The position numbers were made by a program, and so were the translations under genes. From contig OX291550.1 in NCBI GenBank assembly GCA_946406115.1, positions 21,118,722 through 21,182,721 of the forward strand: a stretch of DNA of 64,000 bases. Reading direction: 5' to 3'. The stretch comes from Apoda limacodes (taxonomy: Eukaryota; Arthropoda; Insecta; Lepidoptera; Limacodidae). Within the stretch, counting starts at the first letter, position 1, and each line of letters begins with the position of its first letter. Positions 33,272 through 43,762 of this stretch are shown in pieces. Under the pieces are notes generated by a model. It did no database searches. It was not told where the DNA came from and worked only from the letters and a program-made list of their open reading frames with translations.

Positions 33272-34579
33272 TTGGGATATAAATGTTAAAGTTTTTCGCT
33301 TCTTAAAAAGATTTTTTCCTGGAGTACCAATGGGGACACGAGCGATTATTCTCACCGCGCGTTTCTGAATTGTAAAAACACGTTTCCATTCTGCAGCTGT
33401 GCCCCAGAGTTCAATTCCGTAGCTTAGCTGTGGGTGAAGTAGTGAGAAGTAGCAAGACCGAAGGACAGAGGGAGGAACCACCTTAGACAATCTGTATAGT
33501 GCAAAGCACGTGCCACTTAACTTACCACATAAATTGGAGATGTGTGTATCCTATTTTAAAGCATGGTCAATTGTTAAACCTAAGAATTTTGAGGAATTTG
33601 TTTGAGGTAGGGAAACACCATCAATGTTGATTGACAGAGGTCTTGGTGGACGGCCGCCCAAGTTAAAATAATGTATTTGTGTCTTTTTTAAATTTAGCAC
33701 TAGGCCGTTTGCTACAAACCACTGCTTTAGTTTTGTTACATCATTTTTAATTGAGTTTCAAGATTAGAAGATGAATTACTTGAGATTATGTCACAGGCAT
33801 CGTCAGCAAAAAGATACATGTTATTTAAGCTTATAGTAAACTATGACACTAACAAAGGTACTAAATTACTTCTGAATTTTCTTAAATCGGTTTGTGCGAC
33901 CACATATGTTACAATAGTCACCGTACATAGTGCAGTTATAAGGACATCTATTCTCACAAGAATCAAGGTGATTAAATTAAATAAAAAAAACACCGTTAGT
34001 GAAATTTTAAAATCATCACTCTATATTGATAATGAAATCATATACTTCAAAAATCAATAAAATAAAAGCAACTTCCCTGTAAAATAAAAAGTTACTTGCT
34101 TTCAAAAAACAGTGGCATTTCTAATACACGTCGTCCGTGAACGAGTTCGGCAAATTTATTTAACTACGCACTCCATGTCCGAATCGGTCCGATCCGATGC
34201 ATGCGACCGATGTCCGTGCACTGAGGGTGGAGTACCTTGTAATATAAGTAATAACTGCGATCCTGTTATGTTTGAGATTCTCAATAAAAGTTTCGGGTCA
34301 TCTATACTCGTACGGCAAATATCCCACTTTTATCATAGTCTATATGTATTTCTCTTTTCTTAAACCACAGAGTACATTATCCTTAAACAAGTCTCGGTGC
34401 CACAACTAAGTACTACACTAATTTTATGCGCTGTTACGACATGCGAAAAAGTACAACAGAAAAAAAATATTGCCGTATTTGGAACTGTGGATCACGATTA
34501 AAAGTATTTTATATCCTCTGAAATCCCTCCAACAGTTCTAACGTAAAGGTGACCTCTTTTCTTCTGACTTGATTTACAA
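33272..34579. repeat. left arm (1308 bp) of giant inverted repeat
   Basis: Positions x and 69860-x are complementary from 33272/36588 to 34579/35281. Frames of 82 to 90 codons in this arm recur with identical protein sequence on the other strand of the right arm, so identity is near 100 percent. It contains, on the minus strand, the reverse-transcriptase C-terminal region of a LINE (33242-33490 frame) and the F-A-D-D box at about 33799-33810. Confidence 0.97.
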
Positions 34580-35280
34580 CTTGACTTGATGGTGTAAGTG
34601 GAAGTTAAGTTAGGAACCCTCTTAAAAGTCAGTCAATATTTTTTTGGTCAAAAAAAAAAAAAAAAAATTAGGTTTTTACAAACACTTTTGAATTGTCAAA
34701 GTTATTAAATACTAACATAGCAAAGTATAGTTAGGAGGCTATACTACTTAAATATTTTAGGGTTCCGTTCTAAAAAGGTGTAAAGGAACATTTAAGGACG
34801 TTAAACGTGTGCACATAAAAAGCGTGCCGCTTCGACCAGTGTACAGAAGACATATTACACTATTGAAGCATACAAAAAGCAACACAGTTCCACGAACGAT
34901 AAGCGCTAGCACGTGACGGCACGTTGAAAACCTCGATTTTTTGTCGATATAAAATTCAAATATTTATTTAGAACCATGAAATTAACAAAATCGCTTGGTC
35001 ATATTAATATATATTTGATGAAATGAGAATCAAGATAATTCATTCATCATTAATTGCAGATAACTACGGAACTTTGTTGCGAGAATTTTACTCCCACTTG
35101 ACGTATTGTCTATACAAATATTATTAAGGGTTTTTAATTTTGTTGGTGTGTATGCAGACGGTAATCCCTGCAACTAAACCGATTGTCAAAATTAAACACT
35201 AATAGAAAGCTACCGTATCAAGTAGTATAGGCTATAAAATGTTGTGGTAAGAATAAGTTTTTAGCTCGAAATATCAATGT
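34580..35280. other. 701-bp spacer of giant inverted repeat
   Basis: Holds a poly(A)-like run (34651-34667), the inverted copy of 33175-33270 at 34667-34758, a TTTTAGGGTTCCGTTC scrap at 34756, and otherwise AT-rich sequence with no gene. The inner boundaries are sharp: complementarity stops at 34579/35281. Confidence 0.8.
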
Positions 35281-36588
35281 TTGTAAATCAAGTCAGAAGA
35301 AAAGAGGTCACCTTTACGTTAGAACTGTTGGAGGGATTTCAGAGGATATAAAATACTTTTAATCGTGATCCACAGTTCCAAATACGGCAATATTTTTTTT
35401 CTGTTGTACTTTTTCGCATGTCGTAACAGCGCATAAAATTAGTGTAGTACTTAGTTGTGGCACCGAGACTTGTTTAAGGATAATGTACTCTGTGGTTTAA
35501 GAAAAGAGAAATACATATAGACTATGATAAAAGTGGGATATTTGCCGTACGAGTATAGATGACCCGAAACTTTTATTGAGAATCTCAAACATAACAGGAT
35601 CGCAGTTATTACTTATATTACAAGGTACTCCACCCTCAGTGCACGGACATCGGTCGCATGCATCGGATCGGACCGATTCGGACATGGAGTGCGTAGTTAA
35701 ATAAATTTGCCGAACTCGTTCACGGACGACGTGTATTAGAAATGCCACTGTTTTTTGAAAGCAAGTAACTTTTTATTTTACAGGGAAGTTGCTTTTATTT
35801 TATTGATTTTTGAAGTATATGATTTCATTATCAATATAGAGTGATGATTTTAAAATTTCACTAACGGTGTTTTTTTTATTTAATTTAATCACCTTGATTC
35901 TTGTGAGAATAGATGTCCTTATAACTGCACTATGTACGGTGACTATTGTAACATATGTGGTCGCACAAACCGATTTAAGAAAATTCAGAAGTAATTTAGT
36001 ACCTTTGTTAGTGTCATAGTTTACTATAAGCTTAAATAACATGTATCTTTTTGCTGACGATGCCTGTGACATAATCTCAAGTAATTCATCTTCTAATCTT
36101 GAAACTCAATTAAAAATGATGTAACAAAACTAAAGCAGTGGTTTGTAGCAAACGGCCTAGTGCTAAATTTAAAAAAGACACAAATACATTATTTTAACTT
36201 GGGCGGCCGTCCACCAAGACCTCTGTCAATCAACATTGATGGTGTTTCCCTACCTCAAACAAATTCCTCAAAATTCTTAGGTTTAACAATTGACCATGCT
36301 TTAAAATAGGATACACACATCTCCAATTTATGTGGTAAGTTAAGTGGCACGTGCTTTGCACTATACAGATTGTCTAAGGTGGTTCCTCCCTCTGTCCTTC
36401 GGTCTTGCTACTTCTCACTACTTCACCCACAGCTAAGCTACGGAATTGAACTCTGGGGCACAGCTGCAGAATGGAAACGTGTTTTTACAATTCAGAAACG
36501 CGCGGTGAGAATAATCGCTCGTGTCCCCATTGGTACTCCAGGAAAAAATCTTTTTAAGAAGCGAAAAACTTTAACATTTATATCCCAA
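35281..36588. repeat. right arm (1308 bp) of giant inverted repeat
   Basis: Inverted copy of 33272-34579. At its outer end the LINE sequence continues past 36588 without a break, whereas the left arm stops abruptly into a different LINE 3' UTR fragment. The right arm is therefore the probable parent and the left the copy (inference). Confidence 0.97.
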
Positions 36589-37016
36589 TACATTTTTTCT
36601 ATAGTTAAATTTGTAAGATTTAACAGAAACCTATTTCCAAACAAAACATGGTCCCATGATTTAGATGCTAAGACGCAAGCAACAGCTTAACTTACCTCCA
36701 TCCAAGTTACAAAAAATGTCTAAATCGGTATATAGAGTATGGGTCCTAAAATCTACAATGGACTCCCCAACGAAATTACAGTTATTGAGAGCGACAACAT
36801 TTTTGAAAAAAAACTTAAATTATTTTTGACTGAACATGCTTTTTATGACATAAATGAATTTTTGACATTAAACATTTGTAATAATAACTCATAATCAATT
36901 AATGTATTTCAACTTGTAATAAAATAAATATCTATATTAATTTAATTGTACCAATTTAGCATATTAAATGTATAATAATTGACTTGTAAATTTGAATTTA
37001 TGAATAAAGAGTATGA
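36030..37016 (+). pseudogene. dead non-LTR retrotransposon C (jockey-like), 5'-truncated
   Basis: Motif C reads NNMYLFADDACD at 36035-36070 with F-A-D-D at 36050-36061. Stops follow near 36120-36310. The C-terminal frame 36370-36690 has YFSLLHPQLSYGIELWGT, VFTIQKRAVRIIARV and FKKRKTLTF, typical of the region after the RT thumb. Further pieces (IYNGLPNEI, KKLKLFLTEHAFYDINEFL) continue out of frame to about 36890. The 3' end has AATAAA-rich sequence to 37016. Motifs A and B are not recognisable upstream. Confidence 0.8.
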
Positions 37017-37020
37017 GTAT

Positions 37021-37440
37021 TGATTAAAACCATAGTATAGCATGCCATTGATATAAATTAAAAATAAACATAAGTAATTATAAATTTTCTTTTAATAATC
37101 CCTAACGGCAACTATCCCCATAGAAACAAAGTCATTGAAGCATCTTTCCCGTATAATAGCAGGTATCTATCCCCAAACTAAGACTGCAAAAAATAATAAT
37201 ATTTGTTTGCTTGTATAAATATGAGTATGATTATGAATATTGATTAAAACCATAGTATAGCATGCCATTGATATAAATTAAAAATAAACAGAAGAGATTA
37301 TAAATTTTCTTTTAATAATCCCTAACGGCAACTATCCCCATAGTAACAAAGTCATTGAGGCATCTTTCCCGTATAATAGTAGGTATCTATCCCCAAACTA
37401 GGACTGCAAAAAATAATAATATTTGTTTGCTTGTATAAAT
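37021..37440. repeat. 220-bp tandem duplication
   Basis: Copy 1 37021-37240 and copy 2 37241-37440 begin TGATTAAAACCATAGTATAG and both contain CCCTAACGGCAACTATCCCC and GGTATCTATCCCCAAACTA. Only a handful of differences. Copy 1 starts at the 3' terminus of LINE C. Confidence 0.95.
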
Positions 37441-38800
37441 AGTTACACTCAATCACTCTTAATCGTGTTGTCGGTACAAAAATGTTTTTCATTAGAAATA
37501 TAAGCTTGTTTAAATACTTTGATAGGTTAGAAATGATACGCCTATTTCAAAATGTGGGACAACTTTTCCACTTTTACACAACTTTTAGCCTTATCAAAAG
37601 TTGCCGCAGGAATTGGTTTACTGCGGGTTCGACTTTATTTTATATAGATTTCATTTATATAATAAAACTTAATTTATATTTAATAAAGCTACCATATTTT
37701 ATAGTATCAAAAATAAAAATAAAGTGCACCAACAGATCACTTAAATGTATATTATAACGACTATAAGGAAGAACTGCGTCTTTAACGTTTTATAAAATGT
37801 TTTTCTTAAATTGAAAAAAGTTAGGTTCACCATTAGTTCCAATAAATTCTTCACGCTAGTGGATTTAGAACAACTGAAAAAGCCTTTCCAGGATAGTGGG
37901 ATGACAGGCAATGTACTTGTACATAATACTTTATTTCGTTATTTTTTCCCATTCCTCCCTAAGGACAGGCTAAGGTGACCATGCTGCCATTTTTTTTCGC
38001 TGTGCATCAACCATAGACATAGAGAATGGACAGCGTATTTTCTAGCCAGCTCTGAAAAAAAATGGTCGCAAAAGTGTGACAGAAACGAAGCGAACTTATG
38101 GCGTCTTGTCTATGAGAAAAGATACCACCGGGTTAACTTTGTCTCTTTCTAAGGTGTGACCAATTTTGTGAGCCTCTTGCGCACTCTTTCATTACAGAAC
38201 TCTTGTCAAGTCTATGGCAATAACGAATACTACTATTATAAATGCACAAGAATGCCATACTTACGTTTGTTTATGGCATGATTTACGAATCATGGTAAGT
38301 AGGTAATGTCATGAAATTCTAGGCAGGTGAAGTCGAGTCTACCAACTAGTACAATATTGTACTAGAAGCAGACACCCTTGGTATGTTTGTCTATAAAACA
38401 AAACTAACTCACCACAAAAAATAAATATCTGCGCGACAAACTAGCCAAAATGTAAAGCAATATTTTAATAAAGCCGTCACGAAAAGATAATCCCTACCGA
38501 CCCTTATCAAACGTGCAGGGCAGGGCAGGCCTTGGTTTTGTTCGTTCAGAATAATTACATTTTCCAGAATAGATTTTAACTATTACAGTTCAACACGAAA
38601 ACGGTATATGAATAGATTCAAATTAAACAAAACGCGTACCTATACTTTATCTACGCTTGTTTCAAAATGTTCTAAATATAAAACTGACAACTGCATCGAA
38701 TTAATCTTTATTCACTGCATTGAAAATCAAAATGAAGAAAAATAGAAATAATGCAAAAACTTCCGTATATATCCGAAGAATTCCGTATATTCCATACTAT
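37441..38800. other. no gene recognised
   Basis: The 91-codon frame 37482-37757 is Phe, Ile, Leu and Lys rich with no motif. Around 37970-38170 a less AT-rich stretch (GGCTAAGGTGACCATGCTGCC, AACCATAGACATAGAGAATGG) looks like an interspersed repeat of unknown type. Confidence 0.5.
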
Positions 38801-39050
38801 CCATACTAATATTATAAATACCAAAGTAACTCTGTCTGTCTTTTTGTAACCTCTTCACGCTGGAACCGCTGTACTGATTAAGTTGAAATTTGACATGGAG
38901 ATAGTTTGAGTTTTAGTCTCGAGAAAGGACTTGGCTATTTGAAAACAATAAGTATGAGTCAGTTTTTTTTATAAATTGAGATTGCTTGAGTTCCAGAAAA
39001 AACATAGGCTACTTGAAAACGTCAAGTGTGAGTCGGTTTTCACAATTTTT
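38801..39050 (+). mobile_element. Lep1-like element with internal duplication
   Basis: Starts CCATACTAATATTATAAATACC, then CTCTTCACGCTGGAACCGCTG, GAAATTTGACATGGAGATAG, and AAACRATAAGTATGAGTCAG; the GACTCACACTTGACGTT complement appears twice (38950 and 39020). Confidence 0.65.
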
Positions 39051-40343
39051 ACATCCATTACGAAATACTACATAGGAAACCGACTTAATCAGCATCGCCG
39101 ATTTAGAAAGGCAACTGTTACTGATTTACTATTTGCGATACTTTTTATTCCACAACAATACCAACTTTGTACTAACATACAATAATCATCGTCAAATGTA
39201 CTTACTTTTTATGCATGCCGGTAAGTACTATAACTTATCCCCACGGGCCAGTTACTCCTTAAAACCCACTCGTAGTATCTGGTACCTAAGTAGAGCCATG
39301 TAGAACGTTAGGTCTTACGCCACAATGGTATCACAAAACACAATTTGCATTCACATCCCACTATACCTTTTCATTAATTTAACAATAGAGTTTCATATAT
39401 TTTAAATAAAGACGGACGACGCAAGAAATCCACGTGTGAATATCCACTGAAATTTTGATAAACGGACACACCCGATTGTTATCAGCGATAGTGATAACAG
39501 CTGAGATAACTGTTTAGTCACTGTTTCACACGGACATAAATTACCTAATCTGTGACACTATTTCTTATTATTAACTTTATGGTTATGCACTTGTATTTGA
39601 TAAGGTACTCAAAATTTGGTGAATGCAGCTGCATCTATGTTTTACACTTAATTATTGTTTTAAATATATAAATATAAATATATAGTTTTAATTTTTAGGG
39701 TTACCAACGGGGCCCTATTACCAAGTCTACCAAGCTATTGTGTATGTCTGTCCGACCTTTAATGGACTTTATATTTTGAACCGTAAAAGGTATAAGTCTA
39801 AATTTTTTACAGAATTATGTGTTATCATAGTGGATTTTCTGAAGAATAATAACATAAAAATAAAAAGTCCAAATTAAAAGGGATCGTAATAAGTCGATAA
39901 AAAAAGTTTGTTTGAGTTTTGTGGAGAATGTCAAACAATATTTTTCTATCTTTATCGAGAGTTCCCACGGGAATAGATGTGACTGCGAAGTAACACCGCG
40001 ACGCGCTACTTCTTCAAGTCGCAACGAAGCATCAGCAATGGCCTAAGTTATGGTACAAATACACATACATATGGTACATATTAATAGCTCGAGGAATGTA
40101 TCGGTGATTAGGTTCTCTATGTTCCGATAGAGAGTTCGAGAAAGGTGATTTGTTTTTTTTGCTGGAGAAACAGAAAGTAACACAAATAATACTTTTTATC
40201 TTACTTTACCAGTTACATACAATCATACAAACATACATTCATTCATACTTACAGGACAACTGAGAACCTTCTCTTTTTTTGAAGTGGGTTAAAAAGTAGA
40301 AAGAAAACACGTGTTTTTATATTTTTATATGCAGCCACTGGTG
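39051..40343. other. no gene recognised
   Basis: AT-rich. 39695-39770 has TTTTTAGGGTTACCAACGGGG and a GTCTGTCCGACC phrase, a GGGTTCCG-family left-end scrap. 40265-40300 carries TTTTTTTGAAGTGGGTTAAAA. No usable frame; the 69-codon minus frame 39815-40024 has no motif. Confidence 0.5.
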
Positions 40344-40411
40344 TACCACGGTTAGGAAAAAGTAACCGTGGTAATGCTGGGTGTACTACTGGGTGTACCA
40401 CGGTTAAAAAC
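40344..40411. repeat. TACCACGGTTA hairpin plus direct copy
   Basis: TACCACGGTTA (40344-40354) and TAACCGTGGTA (40363-40373) form a perfect 11-bp stem with an 8-base loop; the stem sequence recurs as GTGTACCACGGTTAAAAACGG at 40391. Confidence 0.8.
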
Positions 40412-40439
40412 GGAATTTTCTGTGTCTGACGAGTTGATC

Positions 40440-40642
40440 CGAGCCATTCAAATAATCACTTGGGTATAAAACATGTTGCCACTCGGCTAGTCCTAAAAGA
40501 CCTGATTTTCCTCCAAAAACTCAATTACATAAGATTCGTTGAGGGCATTCTAGAACGACTCAATTCCGACCCATCATTCATGAAACGCATTGTTACTGGT
40601 GATAAGACGCGGGTTTACGAGTTTTTTTATGCTGTAGCGTAA
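40440..40642 (+). pseudogene. mariner transposase fragment
   Basis: The 60-codon frame from 40460 reads MGIKHVATRLVLKDLIFLQK, then a helix and NSDPSFMKRIVTGDKTRVYEF. It corresponds to the mariner transposase segment ending at the first catalytic Asp (usual form TGDETWVYE). Asp is kept in TGDK but the following E and W are K and R. The N-terminal DNA-binding domain and the other catalytic residues are absent, and no TIRs are seen. Dead remnant. Confidence 0.8.
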
Positions 40643-41280
40643 ATTCGCTACAATTCTAAAATTTTCCCACAATAAGAACGCAAAAGAAGTTCGTGGCATC
40701 GATTTTCATTCGGTAGAAGACATAAAGGAGAATTCGCGGCGAGAACTGAACTCAATTCCGAAAAATTTTGCTTTGATATAATTTATTTTGCGCCAAAATC
40801 ATGGTTTTCTAAAATCTGCGACGTCACTTATTAAAAACTATATTTTTCGATGAAAATAATTGTATCTTAAATCAAAGCTAGTGAAATGTTCAGTTAAGAT
40901 AATATTGTTTTGAATTAGATAAAATAATAATTTTAACAGAATTTGTTAGATGTTGACTCAAAATCTGATATTTTAAGCTGAAACTCTTGTTTAAGTCGAA
41001 ACAAATAAAATACCTGCCTTAGAATATTAAACATTTTCGTTGAAATTAATCAGTTCGTTGAAATTAATCAGCTAGTATCGCTTTGAACGAATTTTCTTAT
41101 CGTTTAAGTAAATACCTGCATTTTGAAAATTGAATGAATCTCATCACTGTCCTTCATAGGATTTCGTGTTGGCTTTTAATTTTAAATAATTGTTTATTGT
41201 AGGGGTTTGTGCGTCAAATTAGTATCAGTTTATGCGAGAAACCTACAGTTAATTATTTTCTGAGAATTGAAAAGCTTGTG
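40643..41280. other. no gene recognised
   Basis: AT-rich; GCGGCGAGAACTGAACTC near 40736 could be mariner-related flank. A GTTGAAATTAATCAG(CT) phrase is repeated twice at 41038-41070. Confidence 0.5.
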
Positions 41281-41600
41281 GCCCAGTCGCATGCGTCTAT
41301 CTGAAACGATAAGCGAAGTTAAGCAACGTCGACCGTAGTCAGTACTTGGATGGGTGACCGCTTTTTCTTCCATGTTTAAGAAGGATCGTTAAATAGTCAT
41401 AACAATTATAATTAAACATAACACTGTATAATCAGCTAAAGGCGAGAATAGCTACTTAGCTCGACAAAGTCCATATAAAGCCTGTGCCTCTGCAGTAGGG
41501 CACTTCTAGCTCGACAAACGTCCGCTAAGACACACACTAAGTCAGTGCGGTAGACTGACTCTATATGGCCCAAGCCTCCAGAAAAGAGGCGAAGGGCTTT
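41281..41600 (+). mobile_element. 5S-rRNA-headed SINE-like element, copy 1
   Basis: At 41314-41361 CGAAGTTAAGCAACGTCGACC and CAGTACTTGGATGGGTGACCGC match the 3' half of metazoan 5S rRNA, including the internal A-box, intermediate element and C-box region of the pol III promoter. The 5S 5' half is shortened (from 41281 only about 33 bases precede it). After TGACCGC the sequence leaves 5S and enters a body with TTTTTCTTCCATGTTTAAG, also present downstream of the second copy at 63357, and a tail GCCTGTGCCTCTGCAGTAGGGC similar to the tail of that copy. A common non-5S body after a 5S head argues for a 5S-derived SINE rather than a 5S pseudogene. Confidence 0.6.
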
Positions 41601-42003
41601 TTAAAAAACTTTATTTAATCTTGACGGATAACTGTGACATTTTGGACGGAAACATTTTTTGTTATTAAAAATATAATGTTATTAATTTAAGAGCTGATGT
41701 AGTCAAGTTTAGAGCACTATTCTCTTGTGTGAACTAGAAATTTCTTCCGTGCACTAACGCACGAAGATCTACGCCCAAGAAAACTAAGTGTTTCAAATAA
41801 AGAAGCATATTTTTCTTCAATGAATTAAATATTGTTTCAAATTGATAGAGTTTTATTTACTGGTTCAAAGAAATTTGATCTTGTGATAACTTTATATTAT
41901 TTTAAATATTTAAGAGAAATAATATCTTAGATGAAGTAAATATTTGTTGGTGCATATATGAAACGATATTCTCTTGGCTCAACTAATTCTTTTTTACCGT
42001 GTG
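41601..42003. other. no gene recognised
   Basis: AT-rich spacer without a convincing frame. Confidence 0.5.
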
Positions 42004-42075
42004 CTCGAGAATTCTCGAACTCGAGAAGACTCGAGAAATTCGTCTTGGTTCGGGACGAGAAAAAAAATCCCGTAC
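42004..42075. repeat. CTCGAGAA-rich block, possible element end
   Basis: Contains the perfect palindrome TCGAGAATTCTCGA (42005-42018) and repeats of CTCGAGAA. A related block with opposite sense of the terminal phrases lies at 43231-43312, so the two may be ends of one element carrying the RTE fragment between them. Confidence 0.45.
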
Positions 42076-42689
42076 CAAGTATTCGAGGTAGGTTTTTACG
42101 CGTAAAACTGGCCGCGCTCACTGCGACTTCTGCGAGCAAATTGTTTTAATCACACACACACAAACTCGCCGCGCTTAGGATTTTTAACTAATGATCTTAA
42201 TCGGTGCTAAAGCTTTTAAAATAATTTTGAACGACTGATATTGAATTTGTTATAGACAGAATCAGATTAAAACTCTTAGTGATGTGTTAATATTAGTTTT
42301 TTAAGATTTAATTATTTTAATGGTTATTTAAGGAGCTTTCTGTGTTTTGATATCGATCACAGATCAAGCTGCGAAATATCAGACTGATTAAAGAATTACT
42401 AACTGTTAGTTACTTAATACTGTTACCTACAACAAATTACTACTTCTTGTTATTTCTAGAAGATTACTTATCATATGTAGATTAAGGCAAATTTTAAAAA
42501 CAAACTCTTAGGGTTGTTGTGGTACCGTACCACCCTAAGTTATCTGTTTCCATAAGTTATTAAAGATTTTATTATTTTGATGTTTTTGTAAGAAGATTTT
42601 TATATTTGATCTCAATGATTTAAAAGTTAGAGCCAATAAATAATAAATACCAGTATTATATTATTATTTAGATTATTAGAAGAGCAATA
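42076..42689. other. no gene recognised
   Basis: AT-rich; short CACACACACA run at 42153. The 60- to 70-codon frames near 41927-42149 overlap the CTCGAGAA block on both strands and are not believable. Confidence 0.5.
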
Positions 42690-43010
42690 GATTCATTGAC
42701 GAGGAAATTCGCCGAAGAACTAAGGTTACCGACATAGCTCAATCAGTTAGCAAGCTGAAGTGGCAATGAGCAGGCCACATCGCTCGTCGAACCGATAACC
42801 GATGGGGAAGAAAGGTTCTCGTGTGGCGACAACGGATCAGAAATCGCAGCCTGGGTCGGCCTCCTACCAGGTGGACAGACTATCTGTTCAGAGCTGCAGG
42901 AAATGGATGGGCGCGGGCGGCTCAAGACCGGCCGTTCTGGAGACATATGGGGGAGGATTACGTTCAGCAGTGGACGTTTTCGGCTGAAACGAACAAACGA
43001 ATAGCTTGAT
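42690..43010 (+). pseudogene. RTE-type LINE C-terminal fragment
   Basis: Reads across one stop as DEEIRRRTKVTDIAQSVSKLKWQ then AGHIARRTDNRWG, RRIRNRSLGRPPTRWTDYLF-like residues, RAAQDRPFWRHMGEDYVQQW. This is the highly conserved C-terminal end of lepidopteran RTE elements, kept open in the 42821-43009 frame. Copies at 50985-51345 and 32330-32600. The antisense 90-codon frame (42743-43015) is its shadow. Confidence 0.8.
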
Positions 43011-43230
43011 ACCAAAACTTTTTTGGTTTTTGAGTTGAATAAGATGCTCGCAGATTTTTAGTGTTCCTTATTTGTGTAAGTATTGAGATTTGTTTATTAT
43101 GTGTTAGAAGATTTTTATGTTTCGTTACTTTTAAATAAGTGCAGTTGGGGGAAATAAAAATATGTTCCTTTCGTAATTATTTTGAGTTTTTTCTTTAAAT
43201 TTTATTACCAATTCTTCTTTCTTCTTTGAA

Positions 43231-43312
43231 AGCCTCGAGACTCGAGAAGAATCGAGAATTTGGCATCGAGAATTCCCGTGCCTCGAGAACGAAAATAGTT
43301 CGAGAAATCAGA
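43231..43312. repeat. CTCGAGAA-rich block, second
   Basis: GCCTCGAGACTCGAGAAGAATC, CATCGAGAATTCCCGTGCCTC and TCGAGAAATCAGAAACCCT; partner of 42004-42075. Confidence 0.5.
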
Positions 43313-43339
43313 AACCCTAATCGTGACAAAAAAATAATA

Positions 43340-43762
43340 TTGTCCTAGGGCGAGTGGGACTCGCGCAACGAAGGGTCCGTACCATTTATCTATAAAAACG
43401 GCAAAAGAATCACGTTTGTTGTATTGGAGCACCCCTTAAATATTTGTTTTATTTTAATTTAATTATATATTTTTAAAGTGACTACATAACTAATTATTCT
43501 GTGAATATTTTAAGCGTCTACCAGTTGCCGTTATCAATATCGAGCAAAATTGAACAAAAAAATAACGTTTGTTGTATGGGAGCCCCCTGATATAGTTCTT
43601 TTATTCTGTTTTTTAGTATTTGTTGTTATAGCGGCAACAGAAATACATCTTCTGCGAAAATGTCAACTAACTATCACGGTTCCTGAGATACGGCCTAGTG
43701 TCAGACGGACGGACGGACAGCGAATTCTTAGAAATATCCTTTGGGTACGGAACCCTAAAAAA
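43340..43762 (-). mobile_element. GGGTTCCG...CTTGACCGG element, near full length
   Basis: Left edge GGGCGAGTGGGACTCGCGCAACG and right edge TTTGGGTACGGAACCCTAAAA, interior AATAACGTTTGTTGTATGGGAG, GCGGCAACAGAAATACATC and GACGGACGGACGGACAGCG. The CACGTTTGTTGTATKGGAG block occurs twice (43408 and 43560), so this copy has an internal duplication. Confidence 0.7.

Noticed and set aside
33788..34060. 90-codon frame (twin at 35800-36072)
   Set aside because: Runs antisense to the LINE reverse-transcriptase motif C region, so it is a shadow.
34112..34363. 83-codon frame (and its identical twin 35497-35748) with several cysteines
   Set aside because: Looks protein-like at first sight, but it appears twice only because of the inverted repeat; no domain or promoter supports it.
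37482..37757. 91-codon plus frame
   Set aside because: Same reason: biased composition and no recognisable feature.
41314..41361. functional 5S rRNA gene
   Set aside because: The 5' half and closing stem are missing and the sequence leaves 5S after the C box.
42743..43015. 90-codon minus frame
   Set aside because: Antisense of the conserved RTE C-terminus.
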